In this document: positions 6,441 to 12,093 of the stretch, in pieces | How positions within the stretch are numbered: the stretch's first letter is position 1 | How the letters are laid out: each line of letters opens with the position of its first letter | Source of the DNA: Gammaproteobacteria bacterium | GTDB lineage: Bacteria; Pseudomonadota; Gammaproteobacteria; Steroidobacterales; Steroidobacteraceae | Direction: 5' to 3' | DNA length: 12,093 bases | Assembly: GCA_030038645.1 (NCBI GenBank) | Contig: JASHSR010000048.1 | Span: forward strand, 1-12,093 | Translations under genes and position numbers: made by a program | Notes under the pieces: model-generated | Databases searched by the model: none | What the model was told of the DNA's origin: nothing | Seen by the model: the letters and a program-made list of their open reading frames with translations, nothing else

Positions 6441-7886
6441 TCAGGTGAGGTACGTCCCAGTCGCGAGCGCGCGCTCCGGAACCCACATGCCGTGGAACGT
6501 CGAGCGCACGCGCACCGGGAGCTTGAGAAGGGCGACCGGCCCATCGGAGAGCCGCCGCGCATCGAGCACGGCGAGATCGCTGCGGCTTTCGGCAAAGCGA
6601 TTGACGATGACGAGGAGATAGCCCTCGCCCTCCGGCGCGCCCGGGCGCACGACGAAGTTCGGCTCGTGAACGCCGCTGTTCTCGCCCGCCGTCCAAGTGG
6701 CGAGCGTGCCGCGCTGGTGATCGAAGCAGCCGATGGCGCCGAAGCCCATCTCTCCCGCCCGCGCCGCCGGCGAGCGGCAAATGCCATATCCGTACCGGTA
6801 CGCCTTGCCCACGTATCGATCGTCGCACTTGGGCATCTCGCACGGCGTCTGCGAGAGCAGCCTCGCTTCGTACCCGTCGTGCTTTCCGCCGAGGTCGAAC
6901 GTGAGGCGGGTCAGGAATGGCGCAGCGGGCTTGTAGGGCGAGCCGTCGTAGCTCGGAAAGAACTCGAAGCAGTTGCCCTGATACAGGCACAGATCGAGAT
7001 GCACCTTCGAGCCCTCGTTGTGCGCGTTCATCATGTGGCCCGCGCTCACGGCAGGGCCGCGGAACCAGCGAATCTCGCTCGCAGGACCCCGCCGCGGCAG
7101 GATCGCGAAGTGGCTTTGCTGGTCCGGATGCCATTGATAGAACGGGCCGCCGCGCTTGATCACCTCGAGGTCCGTGATGAGGGGAAAGAACGGAGCGATG
7201 ATGTGAGTGTCCGTCACGGCGAAGTCGTGCACCATGCCGGGATAGGGCATCTCGAACCAGGTCTCGTGCACGATCTTCCCGGCGGCATCGGCGATGTAGA
7301 ACACGAAGTCCCGCGTGCAGTCCCCGCGCGCCTGATACGAGAACATGAGGAGCTCGTTGCGGTGCAGATCGAGCTTCGGATGCGCGGTGAGGCTCACCGC
7401 GCGCACGGCGTCCTCGAAATTCCAGGTGCGGCGCGTCTCGAGCGTGTCGGGGTCCACTTCGACCGGCAGCGAGTCCTCCTTGAGGATCAGGAGCTTCCGT
7501 CCGTGCCAGACCGCGTTCGTGTTGGCCGTGCCCATGCTCTTGCCCGCGACGCTCGGATCGTTGGTGTAGCGGTTGCGGTAGCGGCCGAACAAGGAACGGC
7601 GCGCCTTATCCTGAAGAAGGAAGCGCTCGTTGCGCACCCAGCGGCTGCGATAGTCGACGTGTCCGTTGTCGAACCGGAACATGTGCGCCATGCCCTCCCC
7701 GTCGATGAAGACATCGTCCTTGAACATCGGGGGATATTGGCGATCGGGCCCGCACCGATAGAGCGTCCCGTTGAGCTCCGCGGGCACCTCGCCTTGGACA
7801 ACCTCGAGGTCGCGAGCGTCCGATTCGACGCGAAGCGGAGCGCCCCAGCCCCGGTAGAGTGGGATGTCCGGAAATACCACAGCCAT
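6441..7886 (-). CDS. Carotenoid cleavage oxygenase family protein (CCD/RPE65/lignostilbene dioxygenase)
   Basis: This 481-residue non-haem Fe(II) enzyme should cleave an activated C=C bond with O2, in a carotenoid, retinoid-like, stilbene or related phenylpropenoid substrate. The family's four-histidine iron site is recognisable along the chain: His169 (AHPKLD), His220 (MVHDF), His284 (GHMMNAHN) and His465 (FHGMW). Other conserved parts are LNGTLYRCGP (38-47), DGEGMAHMFRFDNG (62-75), ANTNAVWH (121-128) and HEPNFVVRPG (407-416). There is no signal peptide. The frame is open up to 8021, but the internal ATG at 7886 has a strong SD (AGGGGAG, about 8 nt upstream) and the protein begins matching the family only there. 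It follows thiD by 74 bp on the same strand, so it may be the last gene of the operon or have its own promoter; a thiamine link is not expected from the family. The substrate is not determinable from sequence. Confidence 0.9.
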   Translation of the reverse strand: MAVVFPDIPLYRGWGAPLRVESDARDLEVVQGEVPAELNGTLYRCGPDRQYPPMFKDDVFIDGEGMAHMFRFDNGHVDYRSRWVRNERFLLQDKARRSLFGRYRNRYTNDPSVAGKSMGTANTNAVWHGRKLLILKEDSLPVEVDPDTLETRRTWNFEDAVRAVSLTAHPKLDLHRNELLMFSYQARGDCTRDFVFYIADAAGKIVHETWFEMPYPGMVHDFAVTDTHIIAPFFPLITDLEVIKRGGPFYQWHPDQQSHFAILPRRGPASEIRWFRGPAVSAGHMMNAHNEGSKVHLDLCLYQGNCFEFFPSYDGSPYKPAAPFLTRLTFDLGGKHDGYEARLLSQTPCEMPKCDDRYVGKAYRYGYGICRSPAARAGEMGFGAIGCFDHQRGTLATWTAGENSGVHEPNFVVRPGAPEGEGYLLVIVNRFAESRSDLAVLDARRLSDGPVALLKLPVRVRSTFHGMWVPERALATGTYLT

Positions 7887-7903
7887 GCGTGCACTCCCCT
7901 CGT

Positions 7904-7921
7904 GCCGGACGGCGATCCGGC
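7904..7921 (-). promoter_or_regulatory. Inverted repeat just upstream of the carotenoid-oxygenase ribosome binding site
   Basis: GCCGGA (7921-7916) and TCCGGC (7909-7904) are perfect 6-bp arms with a 6-nt loop, ending 4 nt before the SD. There is no T-run, so it is not an obvious terminator. It could affect translation, mRNA processing or regulator binding. Confidence 0.3.
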
Positions 7922-7960
7922 TGTCGAGCGGCTCAATACTCGACCTACCCCAATGCAAAA

Positions 7961-8875
7961 TCAACGGTCGCCCGCGGCGGCGCGCAACAGGTCCACGACG
8001 TAGGCCTTCGCGCGCCGGCATGCCTCGTTGAGCGGCGTGCCTGCGGCGATCTGCGCCGCGATGGCCGAGGCGAGCGCACAGCCGGTCCCACGTTGCACGG
8101 CCGCGATGCGCGGCGATCCGATTCGCTCCGGGAGTTGACCTCGCAACACGAGCCAGTCGACCGCCTCGTCCCCGCGGGCGTGCCCCCCCTTCAGCAGGAC
8201 TGCGCGCGGCCCGAGCGCGAGAATCCGACGTGCCTGTGCCGTGAGCGCGGCCTCGCCGCCGACCAGATCCTCGCCCGCTGCGCGCTCCGGATCCGCCGCG
8301 GCCCCCCCGCCAGCCAGCCCTTGCGCAACGGCCGGCCCCTGCGAAACGGCTGACCCCTGCGAAACGGCTGACCCCTGCGCAACGGCTACCCCCTGCGAAA
8401 CAGCCACCCCCTGCACGGCGGCTGGGCCTTCATCGAGCAACGCGGCCGCTTCCGGAATGTTGGGCGTCACCAGCGCCGCATGCGGCAGGAGCCGCTCCTT
8501 CATCGTCGCGAGGCCCTCCGCATCGAGGAGCATCCCGCCGGAGGAGGCGGCCAGCACCGGATCGAGAACCCACGGGACGGCAATGTGACCCCGCAATCCC
8601 TCGGCGACGGCCTCGACGGTCGCGCGGCTGCCCAGCATGCCGAGCTTGACCGCGCCGGGCTCGCGGGTCTCGAAGGCGGCCTCGATCTGCGCGCGAATGA
8701 CGGCCGGCGACATGTGCTGCACAGCCCATACTCGCCGATCGGACTGCGCGGTCACGGCGGTGACGACGCAGAGCGCGTCGGCGCCGAAGTCCGCGAGCGT
8801 CCGCACGTCGCGAGCGAGCCCCGCCCCGCCGCTCGAATCCGATCCGGCGATGACGAGGACAGCGGGGCGGCTCAT
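7961..8875 (-). CDS. thiD: Hydroxymethylpyrimidine (phosphate) kinase ThiD with a hexapeptide-repeat insertion
   Basis: ThiD phosphorylates HMP and HMP-P to HMP-PP, the pyrimidine substrate of ThiE, in the cytoplasm. Ribokinase-like marks are GSDSSGGAG (11-19), LDPVLAASSG (104-113), VTPNIPEA (136-143), LLKGGH (227-232) and the anion-hole/catalytic segment RGTGCALASAIAA (262-274) with Cys266. At 304 residues it is about 40 longer than the usual 260-270. The extra length is an insertion between LLDEG (150) and the restart at about 202, made mainly of six hexapeptides of the type xAVxQG (151-186). The core on both sides is intact, so the enzyme is probably active with the repeat as an exposed loop. 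The ATG at 8875 overlaps the thiF stop (ATGA), so translation is coupled. The frame runs further upstream in the DNA but the extension is a shadow of thiF. Confidence 0.93.
   Translation of the reverse strand: MSRPAVLVIAGSDSSGGAGLARDVRTLADFGADALCVVTAVTAQSDRRVWAVQHMSPAVIRAQIEAAFETREPGAVKLGMLGSRATVEAVAEGLRGHIAVPWVLDPVLAASSGGMLLDAEGLATMKERLLPHAALVTPNIPEAAALLDEGPAAVQGVAVSQGVAVAQGSAVSQGSAVSQGPAVAQGLAGGGAAADPERAAGEDLVGGEAALTAQARRILALGPRAVLLKGGHARGDEAVDWLVLRGQLPERIGSPRIAAVQRGTGCALASAIAAQIAAGTPLNEACRRAKAYVVDLLRAAAGDR
8318..8425 (-). repeat. 18-bp in-frame tandem repeat inside thiD, six units
   Basis: Six contiguous 18-bp units start (plus strand) at 8318, 8336, 8354, 8372, 8390 and 8408. The units at 8336 and 8354 are identical (CCCCTGCGAAACGGCTGA); the others differ by a few bases. 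On the coding strand they give PAAVQG, VAVSQG, VAVAQG, SAVSQG, SAVSQG and PAVAQG. Reading frame is kept because the unit is a multiple of three. The identical neighbours suggest recent slipped-strand expansion. Confidence 0.95.
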
Positions 8876-9846
8876 GCGCCGAACGCAACGAGCGCAACGT
8901 TGGAGTGGCCCTGCCGCTGAAGGGCCCGAGCTGCGCGCCAGGCGCGTACCCCGGTTCGACAGCAGAGGACGACGCGCGGCCCCGCAGGAAATTGCGCCTC
9001 GCCCCTCTCGACCTGGTCCACTCCGATGCGCAGCGCGGCGCCGATCGGCGAGAACGGCGCCTCCTCGAGGCTGCGCAGGTCGATGACGATGTCCGCGCTC
9101 GAGACATCGCTCGTCGAGATGAAGGGAATTGCCGTGCCGGCCGGCTCCGGCGCGCCCGCGAAGGAGAAGCCCCCGATGCGCAGCGTGCGAAAATCGATCG
9201 TGACGATGCGGCCGAGCACCGGGGGCTCGAGTCCGAGCAGCAGCGCGAGCGCCATGTGAGCCTGAAGGCTGCCGATCACTCCGACGGCCGTGCCGAGCAC
9301 ACCGGCCTCGGCGCACGACCCGGCCTGGCGCGGCATCTCGGGAAACACGGCGCGGTAGCTCGGCGCTCCCCCGCAAAAAGCCCCGACATAGCCCGCGAGG
9401 CCGAGCGCGGATGCGCTGACGAGCGGCTTTCTCGCGCGCCGGCACTCATCGCTCAGCACGTAGGTTGCCGCGAAGCTGTCCGCCGCGTCGATCGCGAGAT
9501 CCGCCTCCGCGACCAGCCGAGCGGCATTGGCGGGCGTCAGGCGCTCCACGATCGCGTCGATCCTGGGCGCAGGATTCATCTGCCGCAGCGCGGCCTGCGC
9601 GGCGCGCGCCTTCTCGTGTCCGAGGTCGCTCATGCGATAGAGCGGCTGGCGATGGAGATTCGACTCCTCCACGCGGTCGGGATCGACGATCGAGATCCGG
9701 CCGACGCCGGCCGCGCACAGATACTGCAGCACCGGACAGCCGAGCCCGCCGGCGCCGATCACGAGGACCGACGCGGCGGCGAGCCGCGCCTGTCCCTCGG
9801 CCCCGACCTCGGGAAGCACGATCTGGCGCGAGTAACGATCGCTCAT
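8872..9846 (-). CDS. thiF: ThiF/MoeB-type adenylyltransferase with C-terminal rhodanese domain
   Basis: This E1-like enzyme adenylates the C-terminal Gly-Gly of ThiS and helps convert it to a thiocarboxylate. The N-terminal ThiF domain (about 1-245) shows the RYSRQIVLPE start (4-13), nucleotide loop GAGGLGC (31-37), VDPDRVEESNLHRQ (54-67) and Asp123 in the AADS position of the catalytic Asp. Cys178 (GSCAEAGVLG) aligns with the sulfur-transfer cysteine of ThiF. The C-terminal part (about 245-324) is a rhodanese domain with active Cys296 in CRTGVR, so the protein can carry its own sulfur, like MOCS3/MoeBR. The zinc-binding CxxC pairs usual in MoeB/ThiF are missing: the first site reads YRAVFPE instead of YRCxxP, and no CxxC occurs near 220-240. 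The ATG has a clear SD (GAGGAG, about 7 nt upstream) and follows thiE by 18 bp. Operon context favours thiamine over molybdopterin. Confidence 0.9.
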   Translation of the reverse strand: MSDRYSRQIVLPEVGAEGQARLAAASVLVIGAGGLGCPVLQYLCAAGVGRISIVDPDRVEESNLHRQPLYRMSDLGHEKARAAQAALRQMNPAPRIDAIVERLTPANAARLVAEADLAIDAADSFAATYVLSDECRRARKPLVSASALGLAGYVGAFCGGAPSYRAVFPEMPRQAGSCAEAGVLGTAVGVIGSLQAHMALALLLGLEPPVLGRIVTIDFRTLRIGGFSFAGAPEPAGTAIPFISTSDVSSADIVIDLRSLEEAPFSPIGAALRIGVDQVERGEAQFPAGPRVVLCCRTGVRAWRAARALQRQGHSNVALVAFGA

Positions 9847-9864
9847 GGTCCGCTCCTCGCCTGC

Positions 9865-10566
9865 TCAATGCGCTCCGTGCGTCGTGGCCGCGGGGGATTC
9901 CCGTGTTGCGGGCGTGGGCGATTCCCGCGCCGCCGCCGCAGGCGATTCCCGTGCCGCCGTGGGCGACTCCTGTGCGGCTGCCGCGAGCCACTCTCGCGTG
10001 CGCGCTTCGGGGTCGGCGTTGCGGACGATGTCGGTCACGACGGCGGCGACATCCGCACCGGCCGCGAAGACGCCCGGCAGCCGCTCGGCCGTGAGGCCGC
10101 CGATCGCGACGAGCGGAATGCGACCCACCCGTCCCTTCCATTCCGTGAGCCGCTCGAGTCCCTGGGGCGCCCACGGCATGACCTTGAGCAGCGTCGGGTA
10201 AATCGGGCCGAGAGCGACGTAGTCGGGATCGAGCGAGAGTGCGCGGTCGAGCTCCGCGTGATCGTGCGTGCTGATGCCGATCCGGATCCCGGCTCTGCGC
10301 AACGCGGCGGTGTCCGCGCCGTCGAGATCTCCCTGGCCGAGGTGCACGAAGTCGCAGCGCTCCTCGAGCGCGAGGCGCCAGTAGTCGTTGACGATCAGCT
10401 GTGCGCCCGAGCGCGCGCAGAGCCCTCTCGACTCCACGATCTCTCCGCGCACCTCATCGAGCGAACGGTCCTTCACGCGCAACTGCACGAGGCGCACGCC
10501 GAGCGGCAGGAGCCGCCGCACCCACGCGGCGCTGTCCACGATCGGATAAACGCGGGGGAGCGGCAT
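9865..10566 (-). CDS. thiE: Thiamine-phosphate synthase ThiE with an ESP-repeat tail
   Basis: ThiE joins HMP-PP to the thiazole phosphate to give thiamine monophosphate. The TIM-barrel marks are present: QLRVKD (28-33), IVND (58-61), HLGQGD (75-80), YVALGPIYPT (117-125 region) followed by LKVMPWAPQGLE, and PLVAIGGL (151-158) with GADVAAVV (170-177) for phosphate binding. The core ends near residue 195. The remaining 35-40 residues are a low-complexity tail of four ESP units (QESPTAA, RESPAAAA, RESPTPAT, RESPAATT), not part of the family. The ATG lies 2 nt after the thiG stop, with no clear SD of its own, so translation is probably coupled. TenI-like thiazole tautomerase is the alternative for such barrels, but the QLR.K and GPIYPT segments favour ThiE. 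Confidence 0.93.
   Translation of the reverse strand: MPLPRVYPIVDSAAWVRRLLPLGVRLVQLRVKDRSLDEVRGEIVESRGLCARSGAQLIVNDYWRLALEERCDFVHLGQGDLDGADTAALRRAGIRIGISTHDHAELDRALSLDPDYVALGPIYPTLLKVMPWAPQGLERLTEWKGRVGRIPLVAIGGLTAERLPGVFAAGADVAAVVTDIVRNADPEARTREWLAAAAQESPTAARESPAAAARESPTPATRESPAATTHGAH
9880..9972 (-). repeat. Imperfect 21/24-bp tandem repeat at the 3' end of thiE, four units
   Basis: Four consecutive units of 21, 24, 24 and 24 bp encode residues 199-229 of ThiE as ESP-Ala/Thr blocks. On the plus strand each carries a core like GCGATTCCCG or GCGACTCCTG. Being multiples of three, they extend the protein without a frameshift. The sequence differs from the 18-bp array in thiD. Confidence 0.85.
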
Positions 10567-10568
10567 GG

Positions 10569-11342
10569 TCAGCCGAGAAAGGCTTTTCCAATCACGGGCG
10601 TGGAGGGCACCGCCATGTCGCGCGGCTCCATCGGCCCGGCAAGCCGCGCCGCCCGGCCGGCCTCGACCGCCTGCGCGAATGCGGCCGCCATCCGGGCCGG
10701 CTCGGCCGCTTCGGCGACCGCCGTATTGATCAGCACCGCGTCGAATCCAAGCTCCATCGCCTGCGCGGCATGGGAGGGCACGCCGATGCCGGCGTCGATG
10801 ACGAGCGGCACGTCCGGGAAGTGGGCGCGCAGCGCCTTCAGCCCGAAGAGGTTGTTGAGGCCGCGGCCGGAGCCGATGGGCGCGCCCCAAGGCATCAAGA
10901 CCTTGCAGCCCGCCGCGAGCAATCGCTCGGCGGCGACGAGATCCTCGGTGGTGTACGGAAAGACCTGGAATCCCTCCGCGACGAGCGTGCGCGCCGCCTC
11001 GACGAGCCCGAACACGTCCGGCTGCAGAGTGTCGTCCTCGCCGATGACCTCGAGCTTGATCCACGAGGTGCCGAACACCTCCCGCGCCATCTGCGCCGTC
11101 GTCACCGCCTCCTTCACCGAATGGCAGCCGGCGGTGTTGGGCAGCACGCGTATCCCGAGGCCGCGGATGATCGACCAGAAGCCCTGCCCCGCCCGCTCGC
11201 CGCCCGACTCCCGCCGCAGCGAGACCGTCACGATCTCCGCGCGCGAGGCGCGGATCGCCTCCGTGAGGATCGCCGGGGAGGGGTAGCGCGAGGTGCCGAG
11301 CAGCAGCCTCGAGGAGAGCTCGGCGTCGTAGAGCTTCAGCAC
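10569..11342 (-). CDS. thiG: Thiazole synthase ThiG
   Basis: ThiG condenses deoxyxylulose 5-phosphate, dehydroglycine from ThiO and sulfur from ThiS thiocarboxylate into the thiazole phosphate. The 257-residue length is normal. Visible marks are LLLGTSRYPS (13-22), VSLRR (40-44), LPNTAGC (67-73) and Lys96 in WIKLEVIGE (94-102), which is the Schiff-base lysine of the family. Glycine-rich phosphate loops follow (PWGAPIGSGRG around 150-160, and DAGIGVPSHA). The start is GTG at 11342, directly after the thiS stop (TAG-GTG), with a G-rich SD provided by the Gly-Gly codons of thiS. The abutting genes fit the ThiS-ThiG partnership. Confidence 0.97.
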   Translation of the reverse strand: MLKLYDAELSSRLLLGTSRYPSPAILTEAIRASRAEIVTVSLRRESGGERAGQGFWSIIRGLGIRVLPNTAGCHSVKEAVTTAQMAREVFGTSWIKLEVIGEDDTLQPDVFGLVEAARTLVAEGFQVFPYTTEDLVAAERLLAAGCKVLMPWGAPIGSGRGLNNLFGLKALRAHFPDVPLVIDAGIGVPSHAAQAMELGFDAVLINTAVAEAAEPARMAAAFAQAVEAGRAARLAGPMEPRDMAVPSTPVIGKAFLG

Positions 11343-11540
11343 CTAACCCCCCTGCATGGGAGCGAGCACTTCCAGGCGGTCGCCCTCGGCCATGCGCGCG
11401 CCGTCCCTCGCGCTCGTGGGGACGAACTCGCCGTTGAGCGCCGTCGCGACGGCGGCGCCGCCGAGCCCCATCTCCTCGAGCACCGTCGCGAGATCCGGCG
11501 CGGCTGTCTCACGCCAGGCGCCGTTCACGAGAATCCTCAT
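11343..11540 (-). CDS. thiS: Sulfur carrier protein ThiS
   Basis: This 65-residue ubiquitin-like carrier ends in the diagnostic Gly-Gly (APMQGG), which is adenylated by ThiF and turned into a thiocarboxylate that gives sulfur to ThiG. It begins MRILVNG as usual for the family and has the conserved TALNGEFVP stretch (33-41). The ATG at 11540 lies inside the 3' end of thiO, overlapping it by 32 bp. It is preceded by an exceptionally strong SD, GGAGGTGAT (about 5 nt away), which is fully complementary to the 16S rRNA tail, so ThiS should be made in high amount. Confidence 0.97.
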   Translation of the reverse strand: MRILVNGAWRETAAPDLATVLEEMGLGGAAVATALNGEFVPTSARDGARMAEGDRLEVLAPMQGG

Positions 11541-12093
11541 CAGCCATCACCTCCGGAGAGAAGCGGCCGTGCAGCACGGCCTCCGCCGCTCTGCGCGCGA
11601 GCGCAGGCGCGAGGAGAAAGCCGTGGCGGTACAGTCCGTTCACGTAGAGCGCATCGCCGAGCCGGCGGATCCGCGGCAGATTGTCGGGAAAGGCGGGCCG
11701 CACGCCCGTGCCGATCTCGACGATCTCCGCCTCCCCGAACGCAGGATGCAGCGCGTACGCGCCGCTCAGCAGCTCGAGCATCGAGCGGGCGGAGATGCGA
11801 GTCGCCTGATCGCTCTCGATCGTCGTCGCGCCGATCATGTAGAGCCCCTCGCCACGCGGAACGATGTAGAGCGGAATGCGAGGATGCAGCACGCGGATGG
11901 GACGCGACAGAGCGATGTCGGGGAGCCTCACGAGCAGCATCTCCCCTTTGACGCCCCGCAGATCGCTCAATGCCCTGCGGGCGGCGAGACCCGTGCAGTC
12001 GATCACCGAGCGACCGGCCGAGAGCGGCACCGTTGGCGACCGGCCCGTCGTGGATCGCGCAGCGTCCGCGTAAGGATCGACGCCATAGCGGAC
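11509..12093 (-). CDS. thiO: Glycine oxidase ThiO, 5' end outside the window
   Basis: The frame is open to the right edge and gives the C-terminal 194 residues of an FAD-dependent amino-acid oxidase. ThiO oxidises glycine to the imine used by ThiG. Visible are the FAD/substrate segment VIDCTGLAARRAL, the barrel-like strands RGVKGEMLLVRLPD and HPRIPLYIVPRGEGLYMIGAT, then GTGVRPAFPDNLPRI and GLYRHGFLLAP, the C-terminal FAD-contact region of the DAO family. The N-terminal dinucleotide-binding motif must lie beyond 12093. A GTG at 12030 is in frame but is internal: the reading frame continues upstream without a stop. Its 3' end holds the strong SD of thiS. Confidence 0.93.
   Translation of the reverse strand, partial: VRYGVDPYADAARSTTGRSPTVPLSAGRSVIDCTGLAARRALSDLRGVKGEMLLVRLPDIALSRPIRVLHPRIPLYIVPRGEGLYMIGATTIESDQATRISARSMLELLSGAYALHPAFGEAEIVEIGTGVRPAFPDNLPRIRRLGDALYVNGLYRHGFLLAPALARRAAEAVLHGRFSPEVMADEDSRERRLA

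Noticed and set aside
7887..8021. N-terminal extension of the carotenoid oxygenase from an ATG at 8021
   Set aside because: The extension overlaps thiD and has no family similarity; the ATG at 7886 has a strong SD and matches the expected family start.
8318..8425. CRISPR-like array
   Set aside because: The 18-bp units are contiguous with no spacers and are in frame inside thiD.
8876..9445. N-terminal extension of ThiD up to 9445
   Set aside because: It is an out-of-frame reading of thiF; the ThiD motif GSDSSGGAG begins only 10 residues after the ATG at 8875.
8905..11286. A 793-codon plus-strand open frame opposite the thi genes
   Set aside because: It is antisense to four recognised genes, has Arg/Ala-rich composition and no domain; long antisense frames are expected at this GC content.
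7887..12093. TPP riboswitch controlling the thi operon
   Set aside because: The operon start lies outside the window and I see no TPP-aptamer-like sequence within it.

Overview
The window is very GC-rich, with high-GC codon use in every gene, no mobile elements and tight gene packing. Family content points to a proteobacterium, probably a soil or aromatic-degrading beta- or gammaproteobacterium. This rests on gene families and order only; there is no 16S sequence in the window.

Left part (1-1787): a minus-strand pair made of an intradiol (hydroxyquinol/catechol 1,2-type) dioxygenase and a downstream NTF2/SnoaL-like protein cut by the window edge. It is driven from a divergent intergenic region of about 360 bp that holds a good sigma70-type promoter, a 10-bp tandem repeat and a perfect 13-bp palindrome.

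Next (1788-4558, plus strand): a two-gene oxyanion ABC importer of the molybdate/tungstate class. It has a secreted binding protein followed by one polypeptide in which a ModB-type permease is fused to a ModC-type ATPase. The fused gene has no ATG/GTG/TTG start at its real beginning; the best start is a CTG that overlaps the stop of the binding-protein gene.

Middle (4555-6355, minus strand): a 14-TM DHA2-type MFS exporter, tail-to-tail with the importer and sharing a CTAG with it. Its leader carries a long hairpin and an AT-rich block with a repeated 9-mer. Beyond that lies a complete tRNA-Ser(UGA) with its CCA encoded.

Right part (6441-12093, minus strand): a thiamine thiazole/pyrimidine operon read right to left as thiO (partial), thiS, thiG, thiE, thiF-rhodanese and thiD, followed after 74 bp by a carotenoid cleavage oxygenase-family gene. 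ThiO makes the glycine imine. ThiF and its rhodanese domain load sulfur on the ThiS C-terminal Gly-Gly, and ThiG closes the thiazole. ThiD phosphorylates HMP-P, and ThiE joins the two halves. Two enzymes of this operon carry different low-complexity, in-frame tandem repeats: a hexapeptide array inside ThiD and an ESP-rich tail on ThiE. The ThiF-rhodanese protein lacks the usual zinc cysteines.

Nothing here amounts to a wholly new system. The points most worth a second look are the CTG-initiated ModBC fusion, the repeat expansions in ThiD and ThiE, and the altered ThiF.
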